Under the pieces are notes generated by a model. The model was not told the DNA's origin, did no database searches, and worked only from the letters and a program-made list of their open reading frames with translations. DNA of 64,000 nucleotides, from positions 992,001-1,056,000 of the forward strand of contig JAZAYU010000062.1 in the NCBI GenBank assembly GCA_038501625.1, given 5' to 3'. Below, in pieces: positions 35,501-40,664 of the stretch; within the stretch, counting starts at the first letter, position 1; the number at the start of each line of letters is the position of its first letter. This DNA comes from Corbicula japonica. Lineage: Eukaryota > Mollusca > Bivalvia > Venerida > Cyrenidae. Position numbers and translations under genes: made by a program.

Positions 35501-36569
35501 TGCTCAGCTTTATAACCTTAGGCATGTGTCTTCTACCAGAAATACCAATGGAGAACTACATACCATGGTGATTGAATATAGAACCTTGGATTTGTAAGTA
35601 TCTTTTGTTAAAGTGACTAAGTCTGCACACCTGAACAGGCACACTGAAAACTGTCATATCTTTCACAAGGAATTTAGTCTTGCATTACCTCATCTTGTGA
35701 TGTTGTGTTTAGCACAAGCACTAGGTTGGCAGGGTCACAGTACACCTTGAGGAAACTAATGACAATTCTCTCTAGCCCCAGGCCCCTGAAATGTAAAACA
35801 AGGGATCAGGCACAGTGTTAGCAGGGTCACAGTACACCTTGAGGAAACATGTGACAATTCTCTCCAGCCCCAGGCCCCTGAAATGTAAAACAAGGGATCA
35901 GGCACAAGGTTAGCAGGGTCACAGTACACAGTGAGGAAACTGCTGTGTGTATGACACATGTTTCAAATGCACAAAAAACCTTTAGGCTATTCTAGGATTG
36001 TCTTGTGGCTCTACATGTGTTATTTGTATATGATTAAACCACTGTTCTACCTGTATCATGACTGTATACCCAATGGCTATCAGTTTCTTCCCAGACTTCC
36101 GGAAAGCCGCCAGACCCAAGGACCTGACTGGTAAAATTTGGGCCTGTCTGACATGATTTCTCACGTTATCGAACGAATGTCTGACAAAAATTTGAACTGT
36201 GAATTCCTTTTAAAAAATAGAATGTTTGGATTCGAAGCTGTTCTGATGGAAATAAGTGTAGGATATATAATGCAATACTTTACATGTTCTAATAATCTTC
36301 ATCATGACAATTCTTACCATTTCCTGTATACATTTCGCCTATATCACCTATTTCACCCATTTCTGATTCTGTGCTCATTTTATGCGTGACATGTTTTGGT
36401 CAGACAGAATTTGTTTCGGTTAGACAGATTTTCACATCTTGTCTGACCGAATGTCTGACACATTTCTTCACCTTTCGGGAAGTCTGTCTTCGTACCTTGC
36501 TGTAATGAGGAGACCATCTTCATGGAAGGCATCCAAAAATATCTGCTGTTCATACTCTAACAAACTCAT
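11266..36569 (-). CDS. ERCC4: ERCC4/XPF DNA repair endonuclease (22 exons)
   Basis: XPF with ERCC1 cuts 5' of lesions in nucleotide-excision repair and acts in crosslink repair. Exons in transcript order: 36569-36496, 35785-35689, 35063-34981, 33017-32583, 31356-31299, 29111-28959, 27982-27869, 27320-27172, 26535-26482, 25162-25093, 24636-24567, 23290-23136, 21962-21876, 20281-20174, 18973-18788, 18190-18053, 17421-17287, 15980-15894, 15417-15244, 13734-13594, 13299-13207, 11517-11266. All phases match. The sum is 2913 nt, or 970 residues; vertebrate XPF is about 916. Order: SF2 helicase-like domain, basic linker, ERCC4 nuclease (GD at 753-754, ERK at 764-766, D770), C-terminal HhH2. Without the exon 4 repeat expansion it would be 866 residues. 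Identified by conserved motifs across nearly the whole protein. Confidence 0.97.
11691..12993. mobile_element. 1.3-kb TIR element with TA target site in XPF intron 21
   Basis: About 25-bp inverted ends lie at 11691-11715 and 12969-12993. They share TTTTATCTAAGTCTTCGGAC with one mismatch overall, and each is flanked by TA (11689-11690 and 12994-12995). Subterminal CGGAC motifs recur on both sides. TA duplication suggests the Tc1/mariner/pogo group. No transposase can be read inside; the small frames at 12406-12597 and 12639-12827 are unremarkable. Confidence 0.75.
13207..13299 (-). CDS. ERCC4: XPF exon 21
   Basis: 31 codons starting [14 protein letters not shown] and ending YSHNSQ. This is the variable linker between nuclease and HhH2 domains, aligning in position with the vertebrate linker. 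Donor CAG|gtaagt, phase 0. Confidence 0.9.
13342..13450. mobile_element. TTAA MITE fragment
   Basis: Left half only: TTACTCCTTTGGCTATGGC, then GAGCAAACAGTGTAGATCC and TGATCAGGATCAGAG. Confidence 0.6.
13594..13734 (-). CDS. ERCC4: XPF exon 20
   Basis: 47 codons including [20 protein letters not shown] and [11 protein letters not shown], the end of the ERCC4 nuclease fold. It starts GKYQISND after tttcag. A second CAG 12 bases in (TACCAG|ATC) is also in phase and could be an alternative acceptor. Confidence 0.93.
13964..14212. mobile_element. Inverted copy of the CCCCCAC-end repeat
   Basis: Runs from GACCCGATGCCCCTACTGC to CCTCCCACTTTGTGGGGGCA. It is the reverse complement relative of the insertion at 8767-9015. 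It lies in XPF intron 19. Frames read on both strands here are repeat-derived. Confidence 0.6.
14213..14969. other. XPF intron 19, nothing recognised
   Basis: AT-rich intronic sequence without a recognised repeat or exon. Confidence 0.4.
14970..15186. mobile_element. TTAA MITE copy (ends decayed)
   Basis: Carries GTAAACAGTGTAGATCTAGA, both internal hairpins and GTATATATATGGAGTAAAGG. Located just downstream of XPF exon 19 in intron 19. Confidence 0.7.
15244..15417 (-). CDS. ERCC4: XPF exon 19, nuclease active site
   Basis: 58 codons. VGDYILTP gives the metal-binding D754. VERK gives E764-R765-K766, followed by SVSD (D770), and then [10 protein letters not shown] and [11 protein letters not shown]. 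This is the GDXnERKX3D signature of the XPF/MUS81 nucleases, and all catalytic residues are intact. Confidence 0.98.
15437..15698. mobile_element. TTAA MITE copy abutting XPF exon 19
   Basis: TTAATCCTTTCCTCCATGGA begins only 20 bases upstream (in transcript sense) of the exon 19 acceptor, so the MITE occupies the place of the polypyrimidine/branch region. Both internal hairpins are present. Confidence 0.75.
15894..15980 (-). CDS. ERCC4: XPF exon 18, start of nuclease domain
   Basis: 29 codons, [20 protein letters not shown] and DIEPVTLE. The D726/R728/E729 region is the first nuclease motif. Acceptor ttttcag, donor GAG|gtacgt. Confidence 0.97.
16104..16289. mobile_element. Small MITE with TACAGTGAAACCCCTC ends
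   Basis: Left end TACAGTGAAACCCCTCTATA pairs with the right end GAGGGGTTATACTGTA. The interior has alternating GTCCTTAAT motifs. A related hairpin is at 52436-52520. Confidence 0.65.
16344..17060. mobile_element. Hairpin-tipped element, family with 42157-43030
   Basis: The left end contains a perfect 28-bp palindrome at 16421-16448. The right end contains a near-perfect palindrome at 16942-17037 (GCAAGCAGTGCCACTTGTCG and complement around CCCTCGGGC). The interior AAGCTCGCAGCAGAGGTATA and CAGACTCATACCAC are shared with 42157-43030. It lies in XPF intron 17. Confidence 0.75.
17287..17421 (-). CDS. ERCC4: XPF exon 17
   Basis: 45 codons, [18 protein letters not shown] then a Gly/Gln-rich linker ending [14 protein letters not shown] with NLVR is the conserved segment just before the nuclease domain. 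Confidence 0.95.
17817..18052 (-). pseudogene. Decayed partial copies of XPF exon 16
   Basis: Two degraded pieces resembling the exon 16 end and donor lie directly downstream. One at about 17957-18035 keeps a CTTTCTCCAGGATTAGGTAC / CTCTTTCCTGTATACATGAG pattern (+ strand) with an internal deletion. One at about 17840-17875 keeps TTACCACTTTCCCTTGGATC. They contain frame breaks and are probably not spliced. Confidence 0.65.
18053..18190 (-). CDS. ERCC4: XPF exon 16
   Basis: 46 codons, [38 protein letters not shown] and YLIREKA. This is the strongly conserved end of the helicase-like half. Acceptor atgcag, donor GCG|gtacgt. Confidence 0.97.
18483..18619. mobile_element. 135-bp palindromic MITE, intact copy
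   Basis: A nearly perfect inverted repeat. AAGGTTATAAAACTGAGCAT runs to a centre near GCGACTGGTCGC and back. The arms carry TCTCAAATCTCAAGCATCTG and CAGCCAATCAGATGCTTGAG. It lies in XPF intron 15. Confidence 0.85.
18788..18973 (-). CDS. ERCC4: XPF exon 15
   Basis: 62 codons, [17 protein letters not shown], then [15 protein letters not shown] and [19 protein letters not shown]. It matches the C-terminal RecA-like lobe. Donor GAG|gtcagt. Confidence 0.96.
19244..19731. mobile_element. 488-bp TIR element
   Basis: Perfect 17-bp ends, TTATTATACTGCAAAGA at 19244-19260 and its complement at 19715-19731. The interior includes CGTATTTACGGATCGGCCG and TTTCCCTCTCTGGCCTCC, the latter with a relative at about 48538-48600. 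It lies in XPF intron 14. Confidence 0.7.
19733..19876. repeat. GC-rich hairpin, 60-bp arms
   Basis: ATATTTGGTTTCTTGAAAGG to TATTATCCCTCGCC pairs with GGGTAATATGACACCCAGAC to CAAGAAACCAAATA. It abuts the 488-bp element and resembles the hairpin tips of the 16344 and 42157 elements (CTCGG-rich loops). Confidence 0.7.
20028..20087. mobile_element. TTAA MITE fragment
   Basis: ACAGTTTAGATCCTGGTTAG and CTGGATCTACACTGTTCACA only; one internal hairpin without ends. Confidence 0.5.
20174..20281 (-). CDS. ERCC4: XPF exon 14, basic linker
   Basis: 36 codons, [18 protein letters not shown] then [18 protein letters not shown]. The basic run is a likely nuclear localisation signal, and TLTQM is the conserved anchor in the family. 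The donor (AAA|gtttgt) is weak but keeps phase. Confidence 0.88.
20441..20658. mobile_element. TTAA MITE copy
   Basis: TTAACCTTTACTCCATATAT at left, two internal hairpins, AGTAAAGGATCA at right. XPF intron 13. Confidence 0.7.
20875..21011. mobile_element. 135-bp palindromic MITE copy
   Basis: Arms AAACCAGTCTCAAATCTCAA and complement around GGCGACCAGTCGCC. Minor mismatches at the ends. Confidence 0.85.
21057..21252. mobile_element. TTAA MITE copy
   Basis: TTAACCCTTTACCACATACA at left and AGTAAAAGGTTAA at right. The first hairpin is partly deleted. Confidence 0.75.
21270..21446. repeat. Long hairpin (about 75-bp arms)
   Basis: ACAGTTATTTCATATGTGAT to TTTGAACTGTTGCCC pairs with GGGCAACAGTTCAAAACACT to TATGAAATAACTGT. 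The centre is CGAGGCCATTGGCCGAGG. It probably belongs to the same hairpin-tipped family as 19733-19876; a further TTATTACCTGAT/ATCAGGTAATAA pair spans 21446-21865. Confidence 0.75.
21876..21962 (-). CDS. ERCC4: XPF exon 13
   Basis: 29 codons, [19 protein letters not shown] then GEYIEEVK. It fits the segment after DDRTCSQL in vertebrate XPF. Acceptor gatttcag, donor AAG|gtaaac. Confidence 0.92.
21963..22760. other. XPF intron 12, upstream part
   Basis: AT-rich noncoding sequence without recognisable repeats until the palindrome at 22761. Confidence 0.4.
22761..22898. mobile_element. 135-bp palindromic MITE, intact copy
   Basis: GAAGGTTATAAAGCTGAGAT at left and CTCAGTTTTATAACCTTGGG at right, around GGCGACTGGTTGCTAATTC. 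Confidence 0.85.
23136..23290 (-). CDS. ERCC4: XPF exon 12
   Basis: [39 protein letters not shown] and IKE. PKWEAL and DDRTC are conserved XPF motifs. The first codon (G|AT) is split with exon 11. Confidence 0.97.
23330..23640. repeat. Dispersed repeat, relative at 56070-56235
   Basis: CCTGCAACAGTAAAAACATG with TTTGCAGGTGCAAATTCACT and GCAAAATTGCGAAATTTTTT recurs inverted at 56093-56225. No coding meaning is suggested. Confidence 0.6.
23744..23830. mobile_element. TTAA MITE fragment
   Basis: One hairpin, CAGTGTAGACCCAGATCATC with TCTGATCATTGTCTACACTG. Confidence 0.55.
23979..24343. mobile_element. TTAA MITE split by a palindromic MITE
   Basis: The MITE left part (to about 24032) and right part (from about 24175) are interrupted within the first hairpin by a full 135-bp palindrome at 24033-24174. 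This dates the palindromic family as still active after this MITE inserted. Confidence 0.8.
24033..24174. mobile_element. 135-bp palindromic MITE nested in a TTAA MITE
   Basis: AAGATCATAAAACGAAGTTT to TTTAGTTTTATGATCTTGGG, with the usual GATTGGCTGAAATGG centre. Confidence 0.85.
24344..24534. mobile_element. TTAA MITE copy
   Basis: Follows directly on the previous copy. GATACACCTTTATTTCTAGG at left, AAGGCAAGGGTTAA at right, ending 33 bases from XPF exon 11. Confidence 0.75.
24567..24636 (-). CDS. ERCC4: XPF exon 11
   Basis: [20 protein letters not shown] then EGK. This is a charged linker matching the region after the INARARVY segment of vertebrates. Acceptor ttctacag; ends AAAG|gttata in phase 1. 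Confidence 0.9.
25093..25162 (-). CDS. ERCC4: XPF exon 10
   Basis: [20 protein letters not shown] then LFV. GQNxGWLFL is a clear XPF signature. Donor GTG|gtgagt. Confidence 0.96.
25226..25442. mobile_element. TTAA MITE, full length
   Basis: TTAACCCTTTCCTGTATAGA to AACAAGGAAAGGGTTAA with TTAA at both ends (25226-25229 and 25439-25442). Confidence 0.88.
25574..25893. mobile_element. Palindromic MITE plus a half copy
   Basis: A half copy (25574-25633) is followed by a full palindrome (25756-25893). The half copy's outer arm (ACTGAGATTGGAAACCAG) pairs better with the right arm of the full copy (CTGGTTTCCAATCTCAGT) than the full copy's own left arm does. This suggests one palindrome inserted into another. 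Confidence 0.75.
26121..26344. mobile_element. TTAA MITE, full length
   Basis: TTAACCCTTTCCTGTAGAGA to ATATCAAGTAAAGGGTTAA with TTAA at 26121-26124 and 26341-26344. The left hairpin is shortened. Confidence 0.88.
26482..26535 (-). CDS. ERCC4: XPF exon 9
   Basis: Encodes [17 protein letters not shown]. It is joined to split Arg codons at both ends (AG|A and AG|G). It matches the YLSQYDCVTF segment. Confidence 0.93.
26767..26872. mobile_element. TTAA MITE, short deleted copy
   Basis: TTAACCCTTTACTCCATGAG and CAGTAAAGGGATAAG with most of the interior lost. Confidence 0.65.
26905..27168. repeat. Dispersed repeat with Cys/Gly-coding look, relative at 54405-54895
   Basis: CATTAGGCCAGAGAAAAAAA, TAGATTCTCATCCCGCCCAC and GTTCTGTACAGAACGGG recur, partly inverted, at 54410-54480 and 54780-54890. 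The copy stops four bases before the exon 8 donor. Confidence 0.6.
27172..27320 (-). CDS. ERCC4: XPF exon 8
   Basis: Encodes [40 protein letters not shown] and TLRLIL. LDPxWHQLGxKTKxLV is an XPF signature. Confidence 0.97.
27598..27833. mobile_element. TTAA MITE copy
   Basis: TTAACCCTTTCCTTCATAAA at left and ATAAAGGAAAGAGTTG at right, 36 bases from exon 7. Confidence 0.75.
27869..27982 (-). CDS. ERCC4: XPF exon 7
   Basis: 38 codons, [20 protein letters not shown] then [18 protein letters not shown]. Donor GCT|gtaagt in phase 0. Confidence 0.96.
28480..28930. repeat. Possible tRNA-derived SINE
   Basis: On the - strand, AGAGCTGAATGCTAAGCTTG is followed by a B-box-like GGTTCAATACC (28661-28671 on +). 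Next to it, GGTCCGGGGTAGTGGTGCTA to TATGGGCTTCCTGTAGCGAC looks like a SINE body. Tentative, because the A box is weak. Confidence 0.35.
28959..29111 (-). CDS. ERCC4: XPF exon 6
   Basis: 51 codons, [38 protein letters not shown] and [28 protein letters not shown] is the best known conserved block of the helicase-like domain. Confidence 0.98.
29503..30630. mobile_element. TTAA MITE disrupted by a 0.9-kb element
   Basis: The left part (29503-29622, beginning TTAACCCTTTACTTCATGTA) and the right part (30554-30630, ending GAAGGAAAGGATTATA) are separated by a tandem-repeat element. Confidence 0.7.
29623..30553. repeat. Element with five 151-bp tandem units
   Basis: Starts AACAAGAGTGCCAAACTGAC and AATACGCCCGTCAAAATGCT; ends ACGTCCCGTTTTTCAAATGG and GCGTATAAAAA. 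Five units start at GGACAATTCAAGGGCCATAA near 29741, 29892, 30043, 30194 and 30346. Each contains TTGGTCGAGATATTATGCCC. The short frames on both strands are created by the repeat. Confidence 0.8.
31038..31252. mobile_element. TTAA MITE, full length
   Basis: TTAACCCTTTCCTCCATAAA to ATGGAGGAAAGGGTTAA with TTAA at both ends, 47 bases from exon 5. Confidence 0.88.
31299..31356 (-). CDS. ERCC4: XPF exon 5
   Basis: [19 protein letters not shown], the segment directly after the degenerate DEAH box in all XPFs. The first G completes the Arg codon from exon 4. The exon 4/5 join is in frame whichever repeat donor is used. Confidence 0.96.
31599..31832. mobile_element. TTAA MITE, full length, well preserved
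   Basis: TTAACCCTTTCCTTGACATA to TACAGGAAAGGGTTAA. It shows the family plan clearly. Two hairpins (GTAGATCCAGATCAGCCGGC / GTCTGATCAGGATCTGCAC and the mirror pair) lie either side of TTGTCAGAAATAACCTAATG, so the whole element is a palindrome. Confidence 0.9.
31963..32060. repeat. Degenerate 135-bp hairpin copy
   Basis: GGTTATTAAACTAAGATTGG, CAGTCTCAACTCTCAAGC and CAATCTCAGTTTTATAATCT; the centre is deleted. Confidence 0.6.
32443..32557. mobile_element. Palindromic MITE next to the XPF exon 4 donor
   Basis: AAGATCATAAAACTGAAATT to TTGGTTTATAATCTTCAG. It starts 26 bases downstream of the last donor of the repeated exon, so a hairpin could form in the nascent transcript there. Confidence 0.7.
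32583..32972 (-). repeat. Coding minisatellite, 5 x 78 bp
   Basis: Five head-to-tail units start (as CCTGTGTGC on +) at 32582, 32660, 32738, 32816 and 32894. They differ at only a few bases. The period of 78 is divisible by three. Each unit contains CACAG|GTTTGT or TACAG|GTTTGT on the - strand, identical to the donor used at the end of the exon. The array is free of stops in several frames, which explains long overlapping frames on both strands. Confidence 0.95.
32583..33017 (-). CDS. ERCC4: XPF exon 4 with five in-frame 26-residue repeats
   Basis: The exon starts (after atttcag) with [17 protein letters not shown], then five copies of the segment [18 protein letters not shown] followed by VCRAHRFV. 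The last copy ends at the Arg codon shared with exon 5. Vertebrate XPF has a single copy. VCRAH occupies the place of the DEAH box of the related archaeal Hef helicases. Copies 1 to 5 have their D at residues 105, 131, 157, 183 and 209. In transcript order, copy 2 has RAYRF instead of RAHRF, and copy 3 has DGVP instead of DRVP. Length 435 nt; it would be 123 nt with one copy. Confidence 0.93.
33018..34306. other. XPF intron 3
   Basis: A CACCATATGGGACTACAGGAT block at about 33184 recurs near 33352 (period about 168), a short tandem duplication. Otherwise nothing was recognised. Confidence 0.5.
34307..34549. mobile_element. TTAA MITE, degenerate
   Basis: TTAACGCTTCACTCGGTGGA to CATGCAGTTAATGGTTAG with the core GATC hairpins. 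Confidence 0.65.
34855..34900. repeat. Short GTATACCCCC hairpin
   Basis: AGTATACCCCCCTCTTCTTC pairs with GAAGCAGGGGTATA. Similar hairpins start the tandem repeats at 57110 and 58030, and one is at about 6790-6826. Confidence 0.5.
34981..35063 (-). CDS. ERCC4: XPF exon 3
   Basis: [20 protein letters not shown] then NEYNASD, with split Arg (AG|A). It matches the [21 protein letters not shown] region of vertebrates. Acceptor gttttcag. Confidence 0.93.
35083..35213. repeat. Degenerate palindromic MITE
   Basis: CAAGGTTGTAAAGCTAAGAC to CAGTCTTAGTTTTACAACTT. It lies directly upstream of exon 3. Confidence 0.6.
35461..35523. repeat. Deleted palindromic MITE (about 60 bp)
   Basis: GAAGGTTATAAAGCCGAGAT followed at once by TTTGAGACTGGTTTCCATGC and AGCTTTATAACCTTAGGC. 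The centre is lost. Confidence 0.7.
35689..35785 (-). CDS. ERCC4: XPF exon 2
   Basis: [20 protein letters not shown] then [12 protein letters not shown]. It matches the GLGADRLLYHFLQLHC and LVLVLNTQ segments. Its acceptor and first 60 bases are copied upstream in a 92-bp repeat. Donor GAG|gtaatg. Confidence 0.95.
35720..35940 (-). repeat. 92-bp tandem repeat copying the XPF exon 2 acceptor
   Basis: About 2.4 units. GGCCCCTGAAATGTAAAACA recurs at 35781 and 35873. GTTAGCAGGGTCACAGTACA recurs at 35817 and 35909, with the exon counterpart at about 35725. The second unit (to 35877) carries a complete acceptor plus codons [20 protein letters not shown]. It then diverges before the donor. Using that acceptor and reading on gives a stop. 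Confidence 0.88.
36140..36480. repeat. Inverted GTCTGAC-rich repeat in XPF intron 1
   Basis: CCTGTCTGACATGATTTCTC and GAACGAATGTCTGAC near 36147-36186 pair loosely with GTCAGACAGAATTTG and CTGACCGAATGTCTGACA near 36400-36460. Probably a small decayed element. Confidence 0.45.
36496..36569 (-). CDS. ERCC4: XPF exon 1 (start codon)
   Basis: [20 protein letters not shown] then LITA and a split Arg (AG|G). It matches the [21 protein letters not shown] start of vertebrate XPF, so the ATG at 36567-36569 is chosen. Donor CAAG|gtacga. Confidence 0.95.
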
Positions 36570-38412
36570 ATCTCTTCAGTCACCTGTGAATATATAAAAA
36601 AGAGAACATTTTATCAGGGTTTAATTATTAAACTATCAATTATGAAGCAAGCAAAATTAAATATATATTATCATTCAATCAGTTCCGGAACATGTTCACA
36701 ATCTTGAATTAAAACAGAAAATTGGTCAAGGAATCATTGTGTGTTCTAGCAACATCACTCTTAACAAGAAAAGTGCAGCAAAAACATGATTTCTTAACAC
36801 ATTTTTCATTTATAACTCAAATGTGCCGAAACTGATTGAATGGAGGAACTGAATAAAGTCATGTGGGGCAAGCCTGCACATTGCCCAACTCTGCGCATAT
36901 TAACATTTATACTGATGTCATAAGAATAGCCTGCTAGTCTTGATTTTTGTAAAGAAACAAGGCAATTTTTGCAACATCTGATGTGTAAATCTTTCTAGGA
37001 CTATCTGGTATGCAAATTACTATGCTCTTAAACATCAAAAATCATTAAACAAATATGATATTTGACCCTCCACGCTCTAACTTCCCCATTTTGACAGTTC
37101 TACCCTAAATAAATGTTTGTTTAACTTTATTTAAACTGACCTTTCAATCAATATTCTTTTCAAAATTTGGCAGCTTGGGAGAGTGGTACTCCAAATATAT
37201 AGAGGAACGCATGCTTCTTTAACCTTTAACATTTAATATTTTGAAATTTTATATTTTTCATTTATTGGCAAGCGTTACCTCTAAACGTGATGCATCAAAA
37301 ACATGTCGCATATTTAGTTTTAACAACAAGAAAGTAATAATTTCAGCTTTAAATAATTAGACACTGAAAATATATAACAAAATTCACCTTTAAGCATCAA
37401 ATCATCGGTAAACATGAATTTAATCTGGTAAGAAATTATATTCAAGTACAGTGCATGCAGAACTTTCACTTGATATATTCCCGATTGACAGTTGCGTAAA
37501 AATTTCGTAGAGGAAAAGAATATTTTCAATAGTCAGGTTATGTCCTTTAAACAGAAAGAAAAACAATCAAACTATTGTACGCTAACTTTAATTATCAAGA
37601 AATATACATTTCTGTCCGATTTTATGGGGAAGTATATTTTATATTATATTAATGAAATATTGCTATATTTGGGCCTGTCATGTTGTAAATTTGCAGATAA
37701 CTTAGATAATTGTCCCGACTGAAAATCGGTCGGAACATGCGACAGGAAAACCACGTTCGGCGATATGACTTCGTAACTGACATAAAATAAAAAAATGATA
37801 AATAAGCATTTACGACGTCATATTTATAGGACTAGGGAGAGAGGTACATTTTTATATAAAAAAGAAAATTGACAGTCAACATAGGCATAATGCAATATGC
37901 ATAATGTGTGTGATTGCAGTATGACATCATTTTAAACCCTCTTAAGCAAATCCATGCAGATAAATAAAAACCAACCAATTCCTGAATGAATACACTTTCT
38001 ATCTGGTTGGTACCTGTCTTTAGCTACTAAAGCTTTAGTAAAGGTGTTAAGCATTTATGCATAGGGCATACAAACCTCGCGCGTCATTTGTACATCCTTT
38101 TTCGAGACGACGTACAAGGGAGTTAACTCTCTGATATAACTGGTTAACACTAATGACCGCATATACGGTGCTATCGTGCGTTGGTGGATCTCAGGTCATG
38201 TCTTGTGTATTTATTTAGATTTATTTATCGTCGGTACAGGAAGCCTATGAGCGATGCCTCCAGAAGAGTGTTAGTAATGTTATGTTTTGGAGGATATCGC
38301 AAGATACAGAAGATTTTCCAGTCTAAGACTTTCAGAATCGCCCCATGTTCTTTAAAGTGCCACTAAAATGGGCTTCGATTTGAAGTATCACCCGAAAGAC
38401 TGTTAGTGTAAG
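36570..38412. other. XPF upstream region, nothing recognised
   Basis: AT-rich with small chance frames (for example 37320-37529 - and 37492-37722 +). It presumably contains the XPF promoter close to 36570, but no motif stands out. Confidence 0.4.
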
Positions 38413-38424
38413 TAATGTTCGTTG

Positions 38425-38497
38425 GTGTAGCGAGACATCGAACCACTGATCCATGGACTCAAGAGGCAGACGCGCTAACCACTGAACTGATGAACAG
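38425..38497 (-). repeat. tRNA-like SINE head
   Basis: On the - strand, TTCAGTGGTTAGCGCGTCTG resembles an A box and GGTTCGATG a B box about 35 bases later, with an anticodon-arm-like CCTCTTGAGTC between. It is too degenerate for a working tRNA and probably the head of a SINE. Confidence 0.55.
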
Positions 38498-38930
38498 CTG
38501 TAGAGAGGTCAAGTCTAGACCGTGATCTCTGGTGGCCAGGTTAGTCTCAATAATTCGACTGCAAGCACAGACCCATTATCATACTGACTTTTTATAGATG
38601 TCTGTCCTTTACGTCTCAAGCAGTTACGATCAAAACTGTGGTGGAAATCGACCCGATTTAAATTCTGTTATTTATCGATAAACCTGAGTCAGGTAAACTT
38701 TAAGCGCCGAAATCGAAATTTGTTGATATGGGTGGAGATTTAAAAGAGTTTTGCATAAAAACGAAACCGTTATTTATAAAGGATTACATATATTGATTCT
38801 ACTTGAATGTGGCTTTTCAGGTATGTTAATTTGGTATCGGGACATTACGGACCATGACCAATACGGACCAGACATAACGGACCAGTTTTTAGGACATGAC
38901 GGACCACCAAAAACGACAGGAGCGGATCGT

Positions 38931-38975
38931 TAGCTCAGTGGTTAGTGCGTCTGCCTCTGAGTCCCTAATTCGTAA
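38931..38975 (+). repeat. tRNA-like A-box fragment
   Basis: GATCGTTAGCTCAGTGGTTA then GTGCGTCTGCCTCTGAGTCC resembles the 5' half of a tRNA or SINE head. It is cut off at the start of the inner element, so only half is left. Confidence 0.5.
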
Positions 38976-38989
38976 TTTTTTTAAGATAC

Positions 38990-40334
38990 ATAGTGTTGTA
39001 TCTATAGCGGGATAGCGGGGCGCGGCGCCCCGCCCTTTTTGAAGAGCGCCCCTCTGCCCTAAATCTCAAACACTCTGCCCTTTTCCCCATAAACGCCCTT
39101 TTGTCTTCAATAATTAATGTCAACTACCACAAATTCTGCCTTTGTTTATTCAATGCCTGTGTATTCCCAATTTACTTTGTGTAATTAACAGAAACGCAGC
39201 GATGCGTGTAGAGACCGTCTGAAATCTCGTCCCAGACAAGTCATTAATCGTTATCTGGAAAAGTGGCAAATACACAGAAACCCAGTGTCAAAAAACTTGT
39301 TAGTCATAAACAGTTGATTAGCCTAATCAACAGCATGTGCCCATGCGGCGTATCAAACGTCCCGACCGACCGCCCTTGGAGTCAATTAATTGTCGCATCA
39401 CTTGCTTCTATACTCCAATGAACTGTCTAGCATAATTGTACAGCATTTTATGATATTAAAACCAGGTTATCTAATAATTTTAAATAACAAAAACAAATCA
39501 AAACCTCGTAATTTTATGCAGTAATTCGCTTGTCCCATTATTTTGAATTTGCTGGTATCACTCGTTTTTAACAAAGTACTCTTTCAAACAAGCATTCATA
39601 TTCAGAAAGGAACCTTGTTTACACAAAAATAACTTTATTTCAAAGGTTGAAGCCATAGAAAACAGGAACTTTAAAAAAATATGAAAAAATGCTCACTTTC
39701 AAAAACGGAAATTGTACGACTCTTTGCCAATGATTCTATTATATAGTAAGTTGGATTTTGATACCTTGATGTCTTAAAACTGCTCAAATTACATGGAAAA
39801 CTCAAGGAAACATCTAGTTCTCTTGATAAAATTTCATTTTCATCAAGTACAATCTAAATTTCATTAGAAATTACAACCGGTGAAAGTGTAAGCAATTTCG
39901 GACAGCAATAATTTCGGATACGTTTTTTTTCACAATTATTCTAAGGTTTTATTACTTTTGTAAGTAACTTATAAATTTTATCACATAAATTGTCCAAAAT
40001 CTCACATACCCTCACCTACAATATCACAAAATATCACTAAGTGACAGACAGAACTAAGGATACACTTTCAATTTAAACAAGATTGTACTCTGGCTGTTCT
40101 GTTGTCAGAGTTGATCACATGATAATTCATTGATTCAGATTTGTTTGAAAAAGCATATTCACCTAATCACCAACCCCTACCCCACCAAAAAAAACACACT
40201 ACAACAACTTAAGTTTACGTATGATGAAACATTTTTGCTAGCGTAAAACACATATTTGCCCCTGACCCATTTTGACAGCACCCTGCCCTTTTTTCACAGC
40301 ACCCTGCCCTTTTTTAATCCTTAATACAACACTA
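38990..40334. mobile_element. 1.3-kb element with TAGTGTTGTAT ends
   Basis: TAGTGTTGTAT at 38990-39000 and ATACAACACTA near 40324-40334 are inverted. The left interior carries the palindrome GGGGCGCGGCGCCCC and CTGCCCTTTT-type motifs, and CACCCTGCCCTTTTTT repeats occur near the right end. The interior is AT-rich and noncoding. Confidence 0.5.
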
Positions 40335-40337
40335 ATA

Positions 40338-40664
40338 CATATGGTTTAAGATGCTTTATGGAGCCGCCAAAGTTGCGATTCAAATCCCGATCGGCGGCAT
40401 ATAGAAATAGAAGAAAAATGTTCCGCATTGATTTGAATAGTAACTAAATAGAAAAGTTGTCGCGCACAAATAGTTGTGCTGCTAGTGGCCAGGTTAGCAC
40501 AACTATTTGTGCGCGACAAGGGCTATGCGATCTTTGCCCTTCGCGCACAACCCAGTTACTATTCAAATCAATGCGGAAAATTTTTCTTCTATTTCTATAT
40601 GCCGCCGATCGGATTTGGAATCACAACTTTGGCGGCTCCAAAAAGCATCTTAAACTATATGTAT
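40338..40664. repeat. Nested palindrome, about 160-bp arms
   Basis: ATATGGTTTAAGATGCTTTA to TTGAATAGTAACTA pairs with AGTTACTATTCAAATCAATG to CATCTTAAACTATAT. An inner pair TCGCGCACAAATAGTTGTGC / GCACAACTATTTGTGCGCGA flanks the centre GCTAGTGGCCAGG. The frames at 40457-40705 are palindrome-derived. Confidence 0.8.

Noticed and set aside
35982..36164. Additional XPF exon between exons 1 and 2
   Set aside because: There is a donor-like CAG|gtagaa, but no acceptor and no similarity to XPF. Exons 1 and 2 already join through a split Arg codon in phase.
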